Assembly: GCA_964595365.1 (NCBI GenBank)
Contig: CAZQQC010000016.1
Span: 1-35,543 of the forward strand
Length of the DNA stretch: 35,543 nt
DNA from: Fen-1258 sp964595365
Lineage (GTDB): Bacteria > Bacteroidota > Ignavibacteria > Ignavibacteriales > Melioribacteraceae
Direction: 5' to 3'
The notes under the pieces are model-generated. The model made no database searches and was not told the DNA's origin. It saw only the letters and a list, made by a program, of their open reading frames with translations. The translations under genes were made by a program, and so were the position numbers. Within the stretch, counting starts at the first letter, position 1. The number at the start of each line of letters is the position of its first letter. Positions 16,887-25,173 of this stretch are shown piece after piece.

Positions 16887-17384
16887 TTAAGACAACCTCT
16901 TTTTATTCTGCGGAAACTTTTCTTGCAGCTTTTTCAGAACTATGGACGGAACAAATTCAGCTACGTTCCCGTGAAATTGTGCAAGGTTCCGGACTATCGT
17001 CGAATTCAAATAAGTATATCGCGCATGTGGCATCAAAAGAATTGTTGTGATATCGCCTGCAAGTTTTCTGTTCATCAAAGCCATCTGGAATTCATATTCG
17101 AAATCGCTTACCGCGCGCAATCCGCGAATTATTCCAATAGCACCAACGTTTTTAGCATGATCGACAACTAATCCGTCAAAGGAATCTATCACGACTTTTT
17201 TGTATCCCTTTAAACTGACGCGCAGCATTTCAACGCGTTCTTCAACACTGAATAACGCGGTCTTGCCGGGGTTCCTGGCAACGGTAACAATAACTTCGTC
17301 GAACAATTCTATTGCACGGTTGATAATATCGATATGTCCGTTTGTTACCGGATCAAATGTGCCGGGATAAATTACTTTTGCCAT
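16887..17384 (-). CDS. coaD: Phosphopantetheine adenylyltransferase
   Basis: The 165-residue cytoplasmic enzyme transfers AMP from ATP to 4'-phosphopantetheine, the penultimate step of coenzyme A synthesis. The nucleotidyltransferase motif PGTFDPVTNGHIDII is at residues 7-21, with TNGH at 14-17. IIRGLRAVSDFEYE and the second ATP motif YLNSTIVRNLAQFHGN are also present. Length is normal. AGGATG lies about 6 bases before the ATG. It is the last gene of the run that starts at hrcA, and sits 45 bases after rsmD. Confidence 0.96.
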   Translation of the reverse strand: MAKVIYPGTFDPVTNGHIDIINRAIELFDEVIVTVARNPGKTALFSVEERVEMLRVSLKGYKKVVIDSFDGLVVDHAKNVGAIGIIRGLRAVSDFEYEFQMALMNRKLAGDITTILLMPHARYTYLNSTIVRNLAQFHGNVAEFVPSIVLKKLQEKFPQNKKRLS

Positions 17385-17429
17385 AGCGTCATCCTTTTAA
17401 CAATAGAAAAATAATAGAATGATTTCGAT

Positions 17430-18005
17430 TTACAAATTCTCTCCACTTATAACTTTTCCGGAAGTATGAAAAAGATAAATCAAGCTATCGCCTATTTTTT
17501 TCCGGGCTGTTTTTCTAAATGCCGCTTCATCTTCTTTTTGTGTTTGAATAGATCGTTCGACAATGAGAAGACCGCCGTCGGTTAAAAAATTGTTTGTTAA
17601 AACGTTCACGACAACTTTATGAATATCATTTTTAAAAAAAGGCGGGTCGGCAAATATCAGGTTATACTTCTCATGGCCGGTCATTTTTGAAAATCGAACG
17701 GCTTCCATTCTAAAAACCTTGCAGTTGCTTTCAGCAAAGAGCGAAGAGATATTTTCCCGAAGCATTGTTGAAACGCGAAAATCTTTTTCAACAAAATGAA
17801 TTTCTGACGCACCCCGGCTTAGAGCTTCCAATCCCAATGAACCGGAACCGGCATAAAGATCGCAGACTTTAATTCCGTCAAAATCAATTGCGTGTACCAA
17901 ATAATTGAAAAGAGATTCTTTTACTTTATCGGTAGTGGGGCGTACTAATTTCGAGTTCGGGAATCTTATAATGCGTCCCTTGAATTTTCCAGCTATAATT
18001 CTCAT
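17430..18005 (-). CDS. rsmD: 16S rRNA guanine-N2 methyltransferase (G966)
   Basis: A 191-residue SAM-dependent methyltransferase that modifies G966 of 16S rRNA. The features are MRIIAGKFKGR at the start, RPTTDKVKESLFN, the SAM-binding VCDLYAGSGSLGLEALSRGA and the catalytic DPPF motif in LIFADPPFFKND. The ATG at 18005 shares its A with the TGA stop of the upstream gene (TGATG), which indicates coupling. The TTG three bases earlier is less likely. rsmD next to coaD is a common bacterial pairing. Confidence 0.95.
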   Translation of the reverse strand: MRIIAGKFKGRIIRFPNSKLVRPTTDKVKESLFNYLVHAIDFDGIKVCDLYAGSGSLGLEALSRGASEIHFVEKDFRVSTMLRENISSLFAESNCKVFRMEAVRFSKMTGHEKYNLIFADPPFFKNDIHKVVVNVLTNNFLTDGGLLIVERSIQTQKEDEAAFRKTARKKIGDSLIYLFHTSGKVISGENL

Positions 18006-18919
18006 CAAATAATTCTGATTGCTATACCCGCGGCAGCTGAAAATGAATTGAATTTATATTTATAAAAATGGTTTTCAAGAACATTTTGTTCAACTTTAAG
18101 GTATTCGAACGGGTTTGTTTTTTTAAGCGGCAGACCGAAAAAATTTTTCAGCTTGTTTTCAAATTCTTCGGTCAAATCCTGACCGTATAATAATATACGG
18201 TTAAAATCCTTCAAACCGAGGTTAAAGTTTTCCAGTGTTTTTATCGAACGGGATAATTCATCAAAAAGATTCTGCGAATTTGAATCGAGAATCTTAAAGT
18301 AAAACGGAGAAAACCGGTCGATTGCCGATATCGACGAATAATTTTGATCGATGTAAAGACTGAGAGCAATCCCGTTGGCAGCAATCGTTTTATCCAGATA
18401 AAGAAAAGCATTTGAGGCAAGATGAACATTATCGATGTATTTTAACTCAAGATTATTCCGCGCGCAAAAACCATTAATCATTTTTACAAAAGATTTTTCT
18501 ATTGCAAGAACGATAGCTTTTTTTTCCTGCCGGATCCGGCTTTTATCTATTTCAATATGCTGGATATAAAAATTATTGTTATTACATTGCGGAAAGAGTA
18601 CCGATAATTCCCATCTGAAGTGATCGTTCAAATCTTTTTTCACCAGGGAATCATCGTAAGGAATTTCAAAAATTTTGAAGAAATTATTCGGCAGTGCAAA
18701 CGATACCCTTGATGAACTCACAGCCTTTTTTTTGATTGCTCTATTAAACGATTCCTGAATTATGCCGATAAATTTTTCTTCGGGCATGGTGGGGGAAATG
18801 TTTTCTGTGTGAATAGTCTGATCAACATTTTCGAGATAAAACGAATCGTCTTTATAACTAATTTCTACAATCTGAAGTTTCGTTTCCGTTATATTTATTC
18901 CGGTGTGATTACTAAACAT
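18005..18919 (-). CDS. PilM-like actin-fold protein (divergent)
   Basis: The 304-residue protein appears to be a divergent member of the PilM/ASKHA family. It begins TGINITETKLQIVEISYK, like the phosphate-1 loop of PilM (GIDIG..SVKVVEL). The middle has a FALPNNFFKIFEIPYDD segment, comparable to the PilM region that precedes its inserted 1C subdomain. The end FSAAAGIAIRII resembles the ALGLALR ending of PilM. PilM is a cytoplasmic ring component of type IV pilus and type II secretion machinery and normally binds PilN. No pilN, pilO or pilQ lies next to it here. It starts 2 bases after the HhH gene and is coupled to rsmD. Several canonical ATP-site residues are not obvious, so nucleotide binding is uncertain. 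Confidence 0.55.
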   Translation of the reverse strand: MFSNHTGINITETKLQIVEISYKDDSFYLENVDQTIHTENISPTMPEEKFIGIIQESFNRAIKKKAVSSSRVSFALPNNFFKIFEIPYDDSLVKKDLNDHFRWELSVLFPQCNNNNFYIQHIEIDKSRIRQEKKAIVLAIEKSFVKMINGFCARNNLELKYIDNVHLASNAFLYLDKTIAANGIALSLYIDQNYSSISAIDRFSPFYFKILDSNSQNLFDELSRSIKTLENFNLGLKDFNRILLYGQDLTEEFENKLKNFFGLPLKKTNPFEYLKVEQNVLENHFYKYKFNSFSAAAGIAIRII

Positions 18920-18921
18920 GT

Positions 18922-19428
18922 TCAGTTTACCGTGACCAATTTTTTAATTTTTTCAAATTTTGTTTTGCCAATTCCTTTCACATTTAAAAGGTCGCTCACT
19001 TTGTTAAACCGTCCGCTTTTGTTTCTGTAATCGATAATATTCTCGACACTTTTTTTGCCAAGACCCGGTAAAGCCAGAAGTTCGGAAGCAGATGCTGAAT
19101 TTAAATCGACTGTTTTGTCCGGAGGATTCACTCCGGATTTTTCATTTGTTTTTTTCGCTTTTGAAAAATCTAAAAGTTCGCCTTTAGAAGCAATCCTTTT
19201 TTCTGAATGGCCTACAGCGGTGTCGGAACTTTGCGGATCGCCTGATGCAGCGTCGAACAGGCTATCTTGAGTTTTATAGTTGAATTCAAGATAGTTTTTA
19301 TTGTTGGACAAATTTTTGAAAAGATTTACCCCCAAGCCCACAAGAAAGGCTAGAAGAATAAAAAGAATTACATTCGTTTCGGTTTTAGTAAACCCGAACT
19401 TTTTCGATATTTTTTCTAACGGTAGAAT
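18922..19428 (-). CDS. ComEA-like helix-hairpin-helix protein (start codon unclear)
   Basis: The C-terminal 65 residues hold two helix-hairpin-helix motifs: VDLNSASASELLALPGLGKK and LLNVKGIGKTKFEKIKKL. These are as in ComEA-type DNA-binding proteins used for uptake or tethering. A GTG at 19341 would begin in the middle of a membrane helix. In the same frame, further upstream, the sequence reads LEKISKKFGFTKTETN and then VILFILLAFLVGLGVNLF, a complete signal anchor. GAGGGGG (19437-19431) is a strong ribosome site just before this. No ATG, GTG or TTG lies in frame after it; the nearest non-standard choice is ATT at 19428. I give that as the provisional start (168 residues). A small frameshift from the out-of-frame ATG at 19456 is the alternative. 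Confidence 0.75.
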   Translation of the reverse strand: MLPLEKISKKFGFTKTETNVILFILLAFLVGLGVNLFKNLSNNKNYLEFNYKTQDSLFDAASGDPQSSDTAVGHSEKRIASKGELLDFSKAKKTNEKSGVNPPDKTVDLNSASASELLALPGLGKKSVENIIDYRNKSGRFNKVSDLLNVKGIGKTKFEKIKKLVTVN

Positions 19429-19430
19429 AA

Positions 19431-19437
19431 CCCCCTC
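19431..19437 (-). promoter_or_regulatory. Strong ribosome binding site upstream of the HhH gene
   Basis: GAGGGGG on the minus strand, between the stop of dnaJ and the HhH protein frame. It shows that translation begins near 19428-19415 rather than at the internal GTG at 19341. Confidence 0.55.
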
Positions 19438-19472
19438 GATAATTATTAAATGACATTATTAAAGGGTTCATT

Positions 19473-20597
19473 TTAACGATTCGGTTTTATGTTTGGCATT
19501 TTCTGAAGCTCTTTCAATAATTCTTTTTCCCGCGCCGTTACATTCTTCGGAACAAAGATATTGACTTTTACTAACTCATCGCCTGCACCGTGGCTGTTTA
19601 GATGCTGAATTCCTTTTTCCCGCATCTTTAAAAACTTTCCGGCTTGAGTTCCGGGTTCAATTTTAAGTTTCGCTTTTCCGTTTAAAGTCGGCACTTCAAC
19701 TTCCACGCCCATTACAGCATCCGGGTAACTAATGTACAGGTCATAAATCACGTTATCACCATCGCGGGTAAATAATTCATGCGAAAGTTCTTCAAACACT
19801 ACAATTATATCTCCGGCTGGACCGCCGTTTCTGCCGGTATTTCCTTCGTTGCGCAATGTCATGTAATTACCATCGTTTACACCGGCTGGAACGTTAATCT
19901 TAATTGTTGATTCATCATGAACCCTTCCTTCGCCGGAACAATTTGTACATCGTTCCGAAATAACTCTTCCTGTTCCCCCGCAATTATTGCATGCGGAAAT
20001 ATTTACAAACTGGCCGAAAATGGATCTAGACACCTGGCGAACTTCTCCAGTGCCGTTGCATACCGAACATGTTTTAAATGAAGCCGAACTCTTTGCACCT
20101 GTTCCGTTACAAACGGAACATTTATTGTACTTTTTAATTTTTACTTTTTTTGTAGTGCCGGCTGCTATTTCTTCAAGCGTAAGTTTGAGAGTAATTTTCA
20201 GATCGGAACCGGGTGTGCCGGAAGAACGCTGACGCGACCTTTGAGATGATGCAGTACCTCCGCCAAAGAAATCGTCGAAGATTGTAGAACCACCGAACGC
20301 TCCTCCAAAAATATCGGAGAAGTGGCTGAATATATCGTTCACGTTGCTGAACCCATGGAAATCTTGACCCCCTTTTAATCCGCTGTGACCGAATTGATCA
20401 TACTTCGTACGCTTTTCGTCATTGCTCAGAACTTCGTAAGCTTCTGCGGCTTCTTTAAATTTTTCTTCTGCATCTTTGTTGCCGGGGTTACGATCGGGAT
20501 GAAACTGCATAGCAAGTTTTCTATAAGCTTTCTTTATCTCATCTTGAGTTGCATCTTTACCCACACCCAAAATTTCGTAGTAATCTCTCTTTGCCAT
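19473..20597 (-). CDS. dnaJ: Chaperone protein DnaJ
   Basis: A 374-residue type I J-protein, the co-chaperone that stimulates the DnaK ATPase and delivers substrates. J domain residues 1-70 carry HPD at 33-35. A Gly/Phe-rich region follows (GHSGLKGGQDFHGF to about residue 125). The zinc region has four CxxCxGxG-type repeats: CSVCNGTG twice, CNNCGGTG and CTNCSGEG. The C-terminal substrate-binding domain ends near KNVTAREKELLKELQKM. Length and motifs are normal. It follows grpE by 6 bases, with its GAGGA site inside the end of grpE. Confidence 0.97.
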   Translation of the reverse strand: MAKRDYYEILGVGKDATQDEIKKAYRKLAMQFHPDRNPGNKDAEEKFKEAAEAYEVLSNDEKRTKYDQFGHSGLKGGQDFHGFSNVNDIFSHFSDIFGGAFGGSTIFDDFFGGGTASSQRSRQRSSGTPGSDLKITLKLTLEEIAAGTTKKVKIKKYNKCSVCNGTGAKSSASFKTCSVCNGTGEVRQVSRSIFGQFVNISACNNCGGTGRVISERCTNCSGEGRVHDESTIKINVPAGVNDGNYMTLRNEGNTGRNGGPAGDIIVVFEELSHELFTRDGDNVIYDLYISYPDAVMGVEVEVPTLNGKAKLKIEPGTQAGKFLKMREKGIQHLNSHGAGDELVKVNIFVPKNVTAREKELLKELQKMPNIKPNR

Positions 20598-20603
20598 TAT
20601 TTA

Positions 20604-21260
20604 CTAATCCTCTTGCCTTGAATCGTCTTGTACGTTTGTCCCGCCATCCGATTCATCATGAGATGCCGTTTCTGCGCTAACTACAACTTTAGCATGACGT
20701 ATAACTCTATCTTTGTAAATGTAGCCGGGTTCAATAACATCGAGAACGGTATGAGGCGCCGCTCCTTCGGCAGGCTGTTGCATCAAAGCTTCGTGAAAAT
20801 TAACGTCGAACGGTTGACCTTTCGCATCGATGCGTTTTATACCATGGCTTTCTAAAATTTTTCCGAACTTCTCGAATACAAGCAATAATCCTTTTCTTGT
20901 TGAATCGAGATTATTAGGTTCATCAATATGAGCAAGAGAACGCTCGAGATCGTCATAGATTTGTAAGACGCTTCGCACAAAAGGTTCTGCTGCATATTTT
21001 ATAATGTTCAGCTGATCATTTTCTGTTCTTCTTTTATAGTTTTCAAAATCGGCAACTTTTCTCAGAAGTATATCTTTCAATTCAGCGTTTTGTTTTTCCA
21101 GCTCAGAAATTTTCTCGAGAGCGGTTTTTAATTCCAATTCTATTGCTTCAGCTTCAACCATCCGTTTCCCTTCCTGCATTCCGGAATTTTTAATTCCTTC
21201 AACAGGAATTTTGTTGCTTGATTCTGCGGCTTCTTCTTGTTTTTTATTATTCTCTTCCAT
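20604..21260 (-). CDS. grpE: Nucleotide exchange factor GrpE
   Basis: A 218-residue protein that releases ADP from DnaK. Residues 1-35 are polar and disordered. A long coiled coil of about residues 38-100 (IELELKTALEKISELEKQN...VADFENYKRR) forms the dimer stalk. The head follows with FEKFGKILESHGIKRID and the family signature around PFDVNFHEALMQ and VLDVIEPGYIYKDRVIRHAKV. AAAGGA 3-4 bases before the ATG supports the start. The gene lies between hrcA (41-base gap) and dnaJ (6-base gap), the standard heat-shock operon order. Confidence 0.96.
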   Translation of the reverse strand: MEENNKKQEEAAESSNKIPVEGIKNSGMQEGKRMVEAEAIELELKTALEKISELEKQNAELKDILLRKVADFENYKRRTENDQLNIIKYAAEPFVRSVLQIYDDLERSLAHIDEPNNLDSTRKGLLLVFEKFGKILESHGIKRIDAKGQPFDVNFHEALMQQPAEGAAPHTVLDVIEPGYIYKDRVIRHAKVVVSAETASHDESDGGTNVQDDSRQED

Positions 21261-21301
21261 GGTTCCTTTATTTCTTTTCGATTTAACAATCTTGGAGAAA
21301 A

Positions 21302-22345
21302 TTACCTCTGCCTTGTTAATTCTTGAGTTAATTGCTCTGCAACATAAACTACAGCGGCAACAATTTTTGAGTAATCCATTCTTTTAGGCCCCATAATTCC
21401 GAGCGTACCATTGAGATCGCCTGCTTTGTAATCTTTGGTAATCATACTGTAATAAGATAACTTTTCATTTTCGTTTTCTTGGCCGATAGTGATTGTCACT
21501 TCGTCCAGGTTAGGTTTGTTCTTATCGAGTATGTGAATAATAACATCCTTGTTTTCAACCAGTTCAATCACACTTTGAAAATTGCCGGGGTCCTCGAACT
21601 CGGGCTGCTTTAAAATATTTTTCGTTCCGCTTATAAAGGTTTTCTCGCTGCCACTATATGTGAAAATCTTATCTACCGATTCTAAAAATACCCGTATAAT
21701 TGGCCTGTAACTCTCGGCGTTGAAGTCTTTAACTCTCTCGTGAAGTGAAGATCTAATTTCTGAAAATTTCAATCCCGAAAGTTGTTCATTCAAAAATTGT
21801 TGAACAGCAATTATGTTCTCATCGTTAACCCCGGCGTCAATTTCCAGAGTGATAGTTTTAATCATGCCGGATTTTACGCTCACAACAACTAAAATTCTTT
21901 GAGACGATAACCGTACAATCTGAATTTTTTCTAATATAGCTTGTTCAAACTTAGGATAAGTTACCATAGCAAGCTGGTTAGTTAACTCGCTCAGGATTCC
22001 GGAAGTAATTTTCAACAAGTCTTCTGTTTCCGACGAAGCTACGCTAAGATTTACCTCAACAATTTTCTTAGCTGTATTTTCTAACTTCGGCGGATCCATC
22101 AATGAATCGACATAGACACGGTAACCTTTATCGGTGGGAATCCTTCCGGCAGAAGTATGCGGATGATTCAAAAACCCGAGTTCTTCCAGATCTGCCATAA
22201 CATTTCTAATAGATGCCGGTGAAAGACCGAGATCGTATTTCTTGGAAATATTTCTCGATCCTACAGGATTTGCAGTTAGTATAAATTGATGGATTACAAA
22301 CCGTAGTATTGCCTTTTCTCTATCTTTTAATTGATATTCTTCCAT
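21302..22345 (-). CDS. hrcA: Heat-inducible transcription repressor HrcA
   Basis: The 347-residue repressor of class I heat-shock genes. The N-terminal winged helix (about residues 1-75) has SPASIRNVMADLEELGFLNHPHTSAGRIPTDKGYR, the family's DNA-binding signature. The GAF-like middle and the C-terminal YSKIVAAVVYVAEQLTQEL helix are typical. HrcA normally binds CIRCE (TTAGCACTC-N9-GAGTGCTAA). No such inverted repeat is visible in the 145 bases upstream of this gene, so its target may lie at groESL elsewhere or may be diverged. No Shine-Dalgarno is obvious. Confidence 0.95.
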   Translation of the reverse strand: MEEYQLKDREKAILRFVIHQFILTANPVGSRNISKKYDLGLSPASIRNVMADLEELGFLNHPHTSAGRIPTDKGYRVYVDSLMDPPKLENTAKKIVEVNLSVASSETEDLLKITSGILSELTNQLAMVTYPKFEQAILEKIQIVRLSSQRILVVVSVKSGMIKTITLEIDAGVNDENIIAVQQFLNEQLSGLKFSEIRSSLHERVKDFNAESYRPIIRVFLESVDKIFTYSGSEKTFISGTKNILKQPEFEDPGNFQSVIELVENKDVIIHILDKNKPNLDEVTITIGQENENEKLSYYSMITKDYKAGDLNGTLGIMGPKRMDYSKIVAAVVYVAEQLTQELTRQR

Positions 22346-22490
22346 TTAATCAAACATGCTCAATTTTTGCGGTGTAAAAGTTATTAAAAATTAAGAATAT
22401 TTGCTGTGAAGAACTCATAAGGTGTAAAGAAAATAATTTAAGAATTAACAGAAGACTTCTAACTACTAATATGATTGACAATGGATGGTA

Positions 22491-23189
22491 TTATTTCTCC
22501 TGCTTGCCAAAAATAGAGTAGTCGGCAAACGGTGTTAATTCGGTTGGTTCAATGTTTATTTCTACAATGTAAGAACCGGCATGTTTTGCAGAGATAGGAA
22601 TATATGCTGCTGGATAAACAACTGCGGATGTGCCTACAACAAAGCATATGTCGCTCCATTCAGCAGCTTTCTGGCCACCGCTAAATTCATCTTGCGGTAA
22701 CATTTCACCAAACCAAACAACATCGGGGCGAACAAGTCCGCTGCACTTTTTACATTTCGGTGCGCGGTTTGTTAATTCAAAATCCGGCGAGTTGTAAAAT
22801 GTATGGCAATCGATGCAAAAATTTTTTTCAATGTTACCGTGAAGCTCAAAAATTTTTTTAGAGCCCGCACGACGGTGAAGATTATCTATGTTTTGCGTTA
22901 CTACAGTAACGTTATAATATTTCTCGAGTTCGGCAATTGCAAAGTGACCGGCATTTGGTTGAACTTTGTGAACAATATCTCTTCTGTGCCGATACCATTC
23001 CCAAACCAGATCCGGATTTCGCATGAATGCGTCAAGGCTTGCAAGTTCTTGCGGGTTCATCTTATTCCATATTCCATCTTTACCGCGGAAGGTTGATATG
23101 CCGCTTTCGGCAGAAATGCCGGCACCGGTGAAAAAGACAATTTTCTTAGCGTCTTTTAATCTGTTCAAAAATTCTTTTTTGAATTGCAT
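22491..23189 (-). CDS. cobB: Sir2-family NAD-dependent protein deacylase, frameshifted at the C-terminus
   Basis: A cytoplasmic sirtuin that removes acyl groups from lysines using NAD. The motifs are FFTGAGISAESGISTFRG, VVTQNIDNLHRRAG, the catalytic histidine in ELHGNIE, a zinc ribbon (CIDC and CKKC), RPDVVWFGEMLP and VVGTSAVVYPAA. I take the ATG at 23189 (MQFKKEFLN); an earlier ATG at 23255 would add 22 atypical residues without a ribosome site. The normal ending GKAGE(I/V)LP is broken: the frame ends DYSIFGKQEK and stops at 22491. The other frame continues AGEIIPSIVNHISS and stops at 22459. One lost base near 22503 explains this. The catalytic core is complete, so the protein may still work. 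Confidence 0.9.
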   Translation of the reverse strand: MQFKKEFLNRLKDAKKIVFFTGAGISAESGISTFRGKDGIWNKMNPQELASLDAFMRNPDLVWEWYRHRRDIVHKVQPNAGHFAIAELEKYYNVTVVTQNIDNLHRRAGSKKIFELHGNIEKNFCIDCHTFYNSPDFELTNRAPKCKKCSGLVRPDVVWFGEMLPQDEFSGGQKAAEWSDICFVVGTSAVVYPAAYIPISAKHAGSYIVEINIEPTELTPFADYSIFGKQEK

Positions 23190-23290
23190 AATGAAATTAA
23201 AAAGGTCGCTCCGATCCCCACTAATTGTGAAAAGAGCCCGGATCAATCGCGGCATCGGAATTCAGAACGAAAATTAATCACTCACCTTAT

Positions 23291-23380
23291 GCAAGGTTTG
23301 ATTGACCATGAAAAATTAAAATTGCAAAACGAGTATTTTTCAAAACAACAAAAAATTCGTTTGTCAAGTCCAAACCTTGC
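23291..23380. repeat. Copy B of a dispersed MITE-like repeat with inverted ends
   Basis: About 90 bases with perfect 10-bp inverted ends: GCAAGGTTTG at 23291-23300 and CAAACCTTGC at 23371-23380. The inside is AT-rich and carries no credible gene. It matches copy A at 16584-16671, and the similarity runs a few bases past the right end, up to the stop codon of the TPR gene. It has the size and shape of a short non-autonomous element. No transposase in this window has matching ends. Confidence 0.6.
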
Positions 23381-23390
23381 GTAAAATCGG

Positions 23391-24176
23391 TTACTCGTTT
23401 TTGATGTCGTTCAACATTTTCTTTGCTTCAACTAATCTTTTCTCATCATCTTGATGCTGGAATTGACATGTGAGAGCTTTGTTCAACATTTCACGCGCAG
23501 ACTTATAGTCGTCTTCACGTATAAGAGAATGGGCATAATCAACATAGAACATGATGTAACCCGGATAAATTTCAATTGCTTTTTTGTATTCATTGAGAGC
23601 AATTTCATTATCAGCCCAGCCTAATCCAAGAATTGAACGAGCCGGTTTCCACTTCTCGCTAGTTTTAGCATGTGTTCTTGCTAAAACATAATGAGCAACT
23701 CCTTGAATATTATTTCCGCCGTTGCCAAGCTGTATAGCTTTTTCGACGTCTGCGCGAACGCTGTTTACAACACCGGCAACTGTAAAAACACCTTTGAACA
23801 ACGCGATCTTTCCATTGGCAATTGCGCGGCGCAGGAAACCTACAGATTGATCCGGCTTAACCTTCACGGCTTTATCTGCATATTCAAGCGCCTTTTGAAA
23901 TGTTGCAAGCTGGGCATCTTCCTGTGCGCCCGAGCCCGTCGGCATTTTGTCGGCTATGTCTACATAAGTACGTGAAAATCGCCAGAGGATTTCAAAATTA
24001 TTCGGATCTATCTTTTCTGCTTTCTTTAAAACTTCGAGAGCTTTTTCGTTATTGAATTGTTTGTAATAACTTTCGACATCGTTGATCATCTGGTCAATCG
24101 ATTGCGCAAATGACTTTATCGATGTAAATGATAAAATGAGGAATAGAATAATTATAATACCATTTTGTTTTTTCAT
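23391..24176 (-). CDS. TPR-repeat periplasmic protein
   Basis: A 261-residue protein when started at the ATG at 24176, behind AGAGGAAC. The much longer open frame upstream overlaps the neighbour and is not supported. A signal peptide (MKKQNGIIIILFLILSFTSIKSFAQ) leads to tetratricopeptide-like helices. Recognisable units are NNEKALEVLKKAEKIDPNNFE, FQKALEYADKAVKVKPDQS, ALNEYKKAIEIYPGYIMFYV and SAREMLNKALTCQFQ. It probably acts as a protein-binding scaffold in the periplasm or at the outer membrane. The partner is unknown. It starts 1 base after the stop of the YhaM-like gene, so the two are coupled. Confidence 0.8.
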   Translation of the reverse strand: MKKQNGIIIILFLILSFTSIKSFAQSIDQMINDVESYYKQFNNEKALEVLKKAEKIDPNNFEILWRFSRTYVDIADKMPTGSGAQEDAQLATFQKALEYADKAVKVKPDQSVGFLRRAIANGKIALFKGVFTVAGVVNSVRADVEKAIQLGNGGNNIQGVAHYVLARTHAKTSEKWKPARSILGLGWADNEIALNEYKKAIEIYPGYIMFYVDYAHSLIREDDYKSAREMLNKALTCQFQHQDDEKRLVEAKKMLNDIKNE

Positions 24177-24177
24177 G

Positions 24178-25173
24178 TTACTGTTCCTCTGTTGGTTTTT
24201 GATTAGTTGCCTTTTTTGATTTTTCGTTTGATATATATAAAGCAGTATTTGCAAGAGGTAAAAATCTTGTCCAGTTTCCCTCTTTATTCCGGTCAGCTTC
24301 GATAGCGTATCTATACGCATTTGTCTTTGCACTGAGTTCATCGGCTTGATATAAAACAATTGCTTCCAACATTTTTGGTTCAACAGGCGATGCGAATTCC
24401 AATTTGCCCTGATGACTTAAAATGAGGTGCAAAAGCTGGTTTTTCAAATCTTCAGGAAAATGTGGAATTGACGATGCAGCTTTTTCAACTTCAAGCGCGC
24501 CGATCATAATATGCCCGATCAATTTTCCTTTGTCGGAATAATCGAAGACCGAATCGTAAATCAACTCTTCGGTCTTTCCGAAATCATGCAGCAGTGCACC
24601 ACAGACTAAAAGGTCGCGATTGATTTCAGAATGGAATACACACATTAAATCGCAGATCTTAATCATTTCCAATGTGTGTTCAAGCAATCCGTGAATGTAT
24701 GCATGATGCCAGGCTTTACCGGCGGGAGTCCGGCAAAATTTATCAAAGTTCCCGCCTGTCAGAATCTGTTTGATAAGTTTAGCCAGATATGTATTTTTGA
24801 TTGAGCCAATTACCTGATTCAACTCGTTAACCATAACATCGAACGGACGTTTAGACCTTGGCAGAAAATCATCCGGCAGAACGTTATCGTTTTTTTGCGC
24901 AGGACGAATTTTATCAATTTTGATCTGCGGTGCGCCGTTAAACTCTTCTATCTTTCCGGCAATCTTCACAATCGTTCCTTCTTTGATCGAATCTTTAATA
25001 TTATCTATACGATCCCATACTTTTGCCGGCAGGACAGCGGATTTATCTCTTAAGTCAAGACTCAAATAATTGGCACCGGTCCTGGAAGTTTTTATTTCAA
25101 ATCTACTGACGATTAGGAAAAGTGTTATTTCGTCGCCTATCGAAATATCGATCAATTCTTTTTGCTCGAGCAT
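24178..25173 (-). CDS. YhaM-like 3'-5' exoribonuclease (OB-fold plus HD domain)
   Basis: The 331-residue protein has an N-terminal OB-fold of about residues 10-92 (GDEITLFLIVSRFEIKTSRT through GKIEEFNGAPQIKIDKIRP). It has a C-terminal HD domain with HHAYIHGLLEHTLEM, the metal-binding LLHDFGK (H196, D197) and HLILSHQGKLEF. This layout matches YhaM, a metal-dependent 3'-5' nuclease acting on RNA and DNA in the cytoplasm. All the expected HD residues are visible. It lies between the NusG-like factor (63 bases upstream) and the TPR gene (1 base downstream). No Shine-Dalgarno is seen before its ATG. Confidence 0.88.
   Translation of the reverse strand: MLEQKELIDISIGDEITLFLIVSRFEIKTSRTGANYLSLDLRDKSAVLPAKVWDRIDNIKDSIKEGTIVKIAGKIEEFNGAPQIKIDKIRPAQKNDNVLPDDFLPRSKRPFDVMVNELNQVIGSIKNTYLAKLIKQILTGGNFDKFCRTPAGKAWHHAYIHGLLEHTLEMIKICDLMCVFHSEINRDLLVCGALLHDFGKTEELIYDSVFDYSDKGKLIGHIMIGALEVEKAASSIPHFPEDLKNQLLHLILSHQGKLEFASPVEPKMLEAIVLYQADELSAKTNAYRYAIEADRNKEGNWTRFLPLANTALYISNEKSKKATNQKPTEEQ

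Noticed and set aside
22346..22490. CIRCE operator before hrcA
   Set aside because: Looked for TTAGCACTC-N9-GAGTGCTAA on both strands; only a poor half-like GAGCATG was found.
23184..23384. Plus-strand frame of 66 codons across copy B of the repeat
   Set aside because: It overlaps the start of the Sir2 gene and the repeat, and has no ribosome site; copy A does not keep the frame open.
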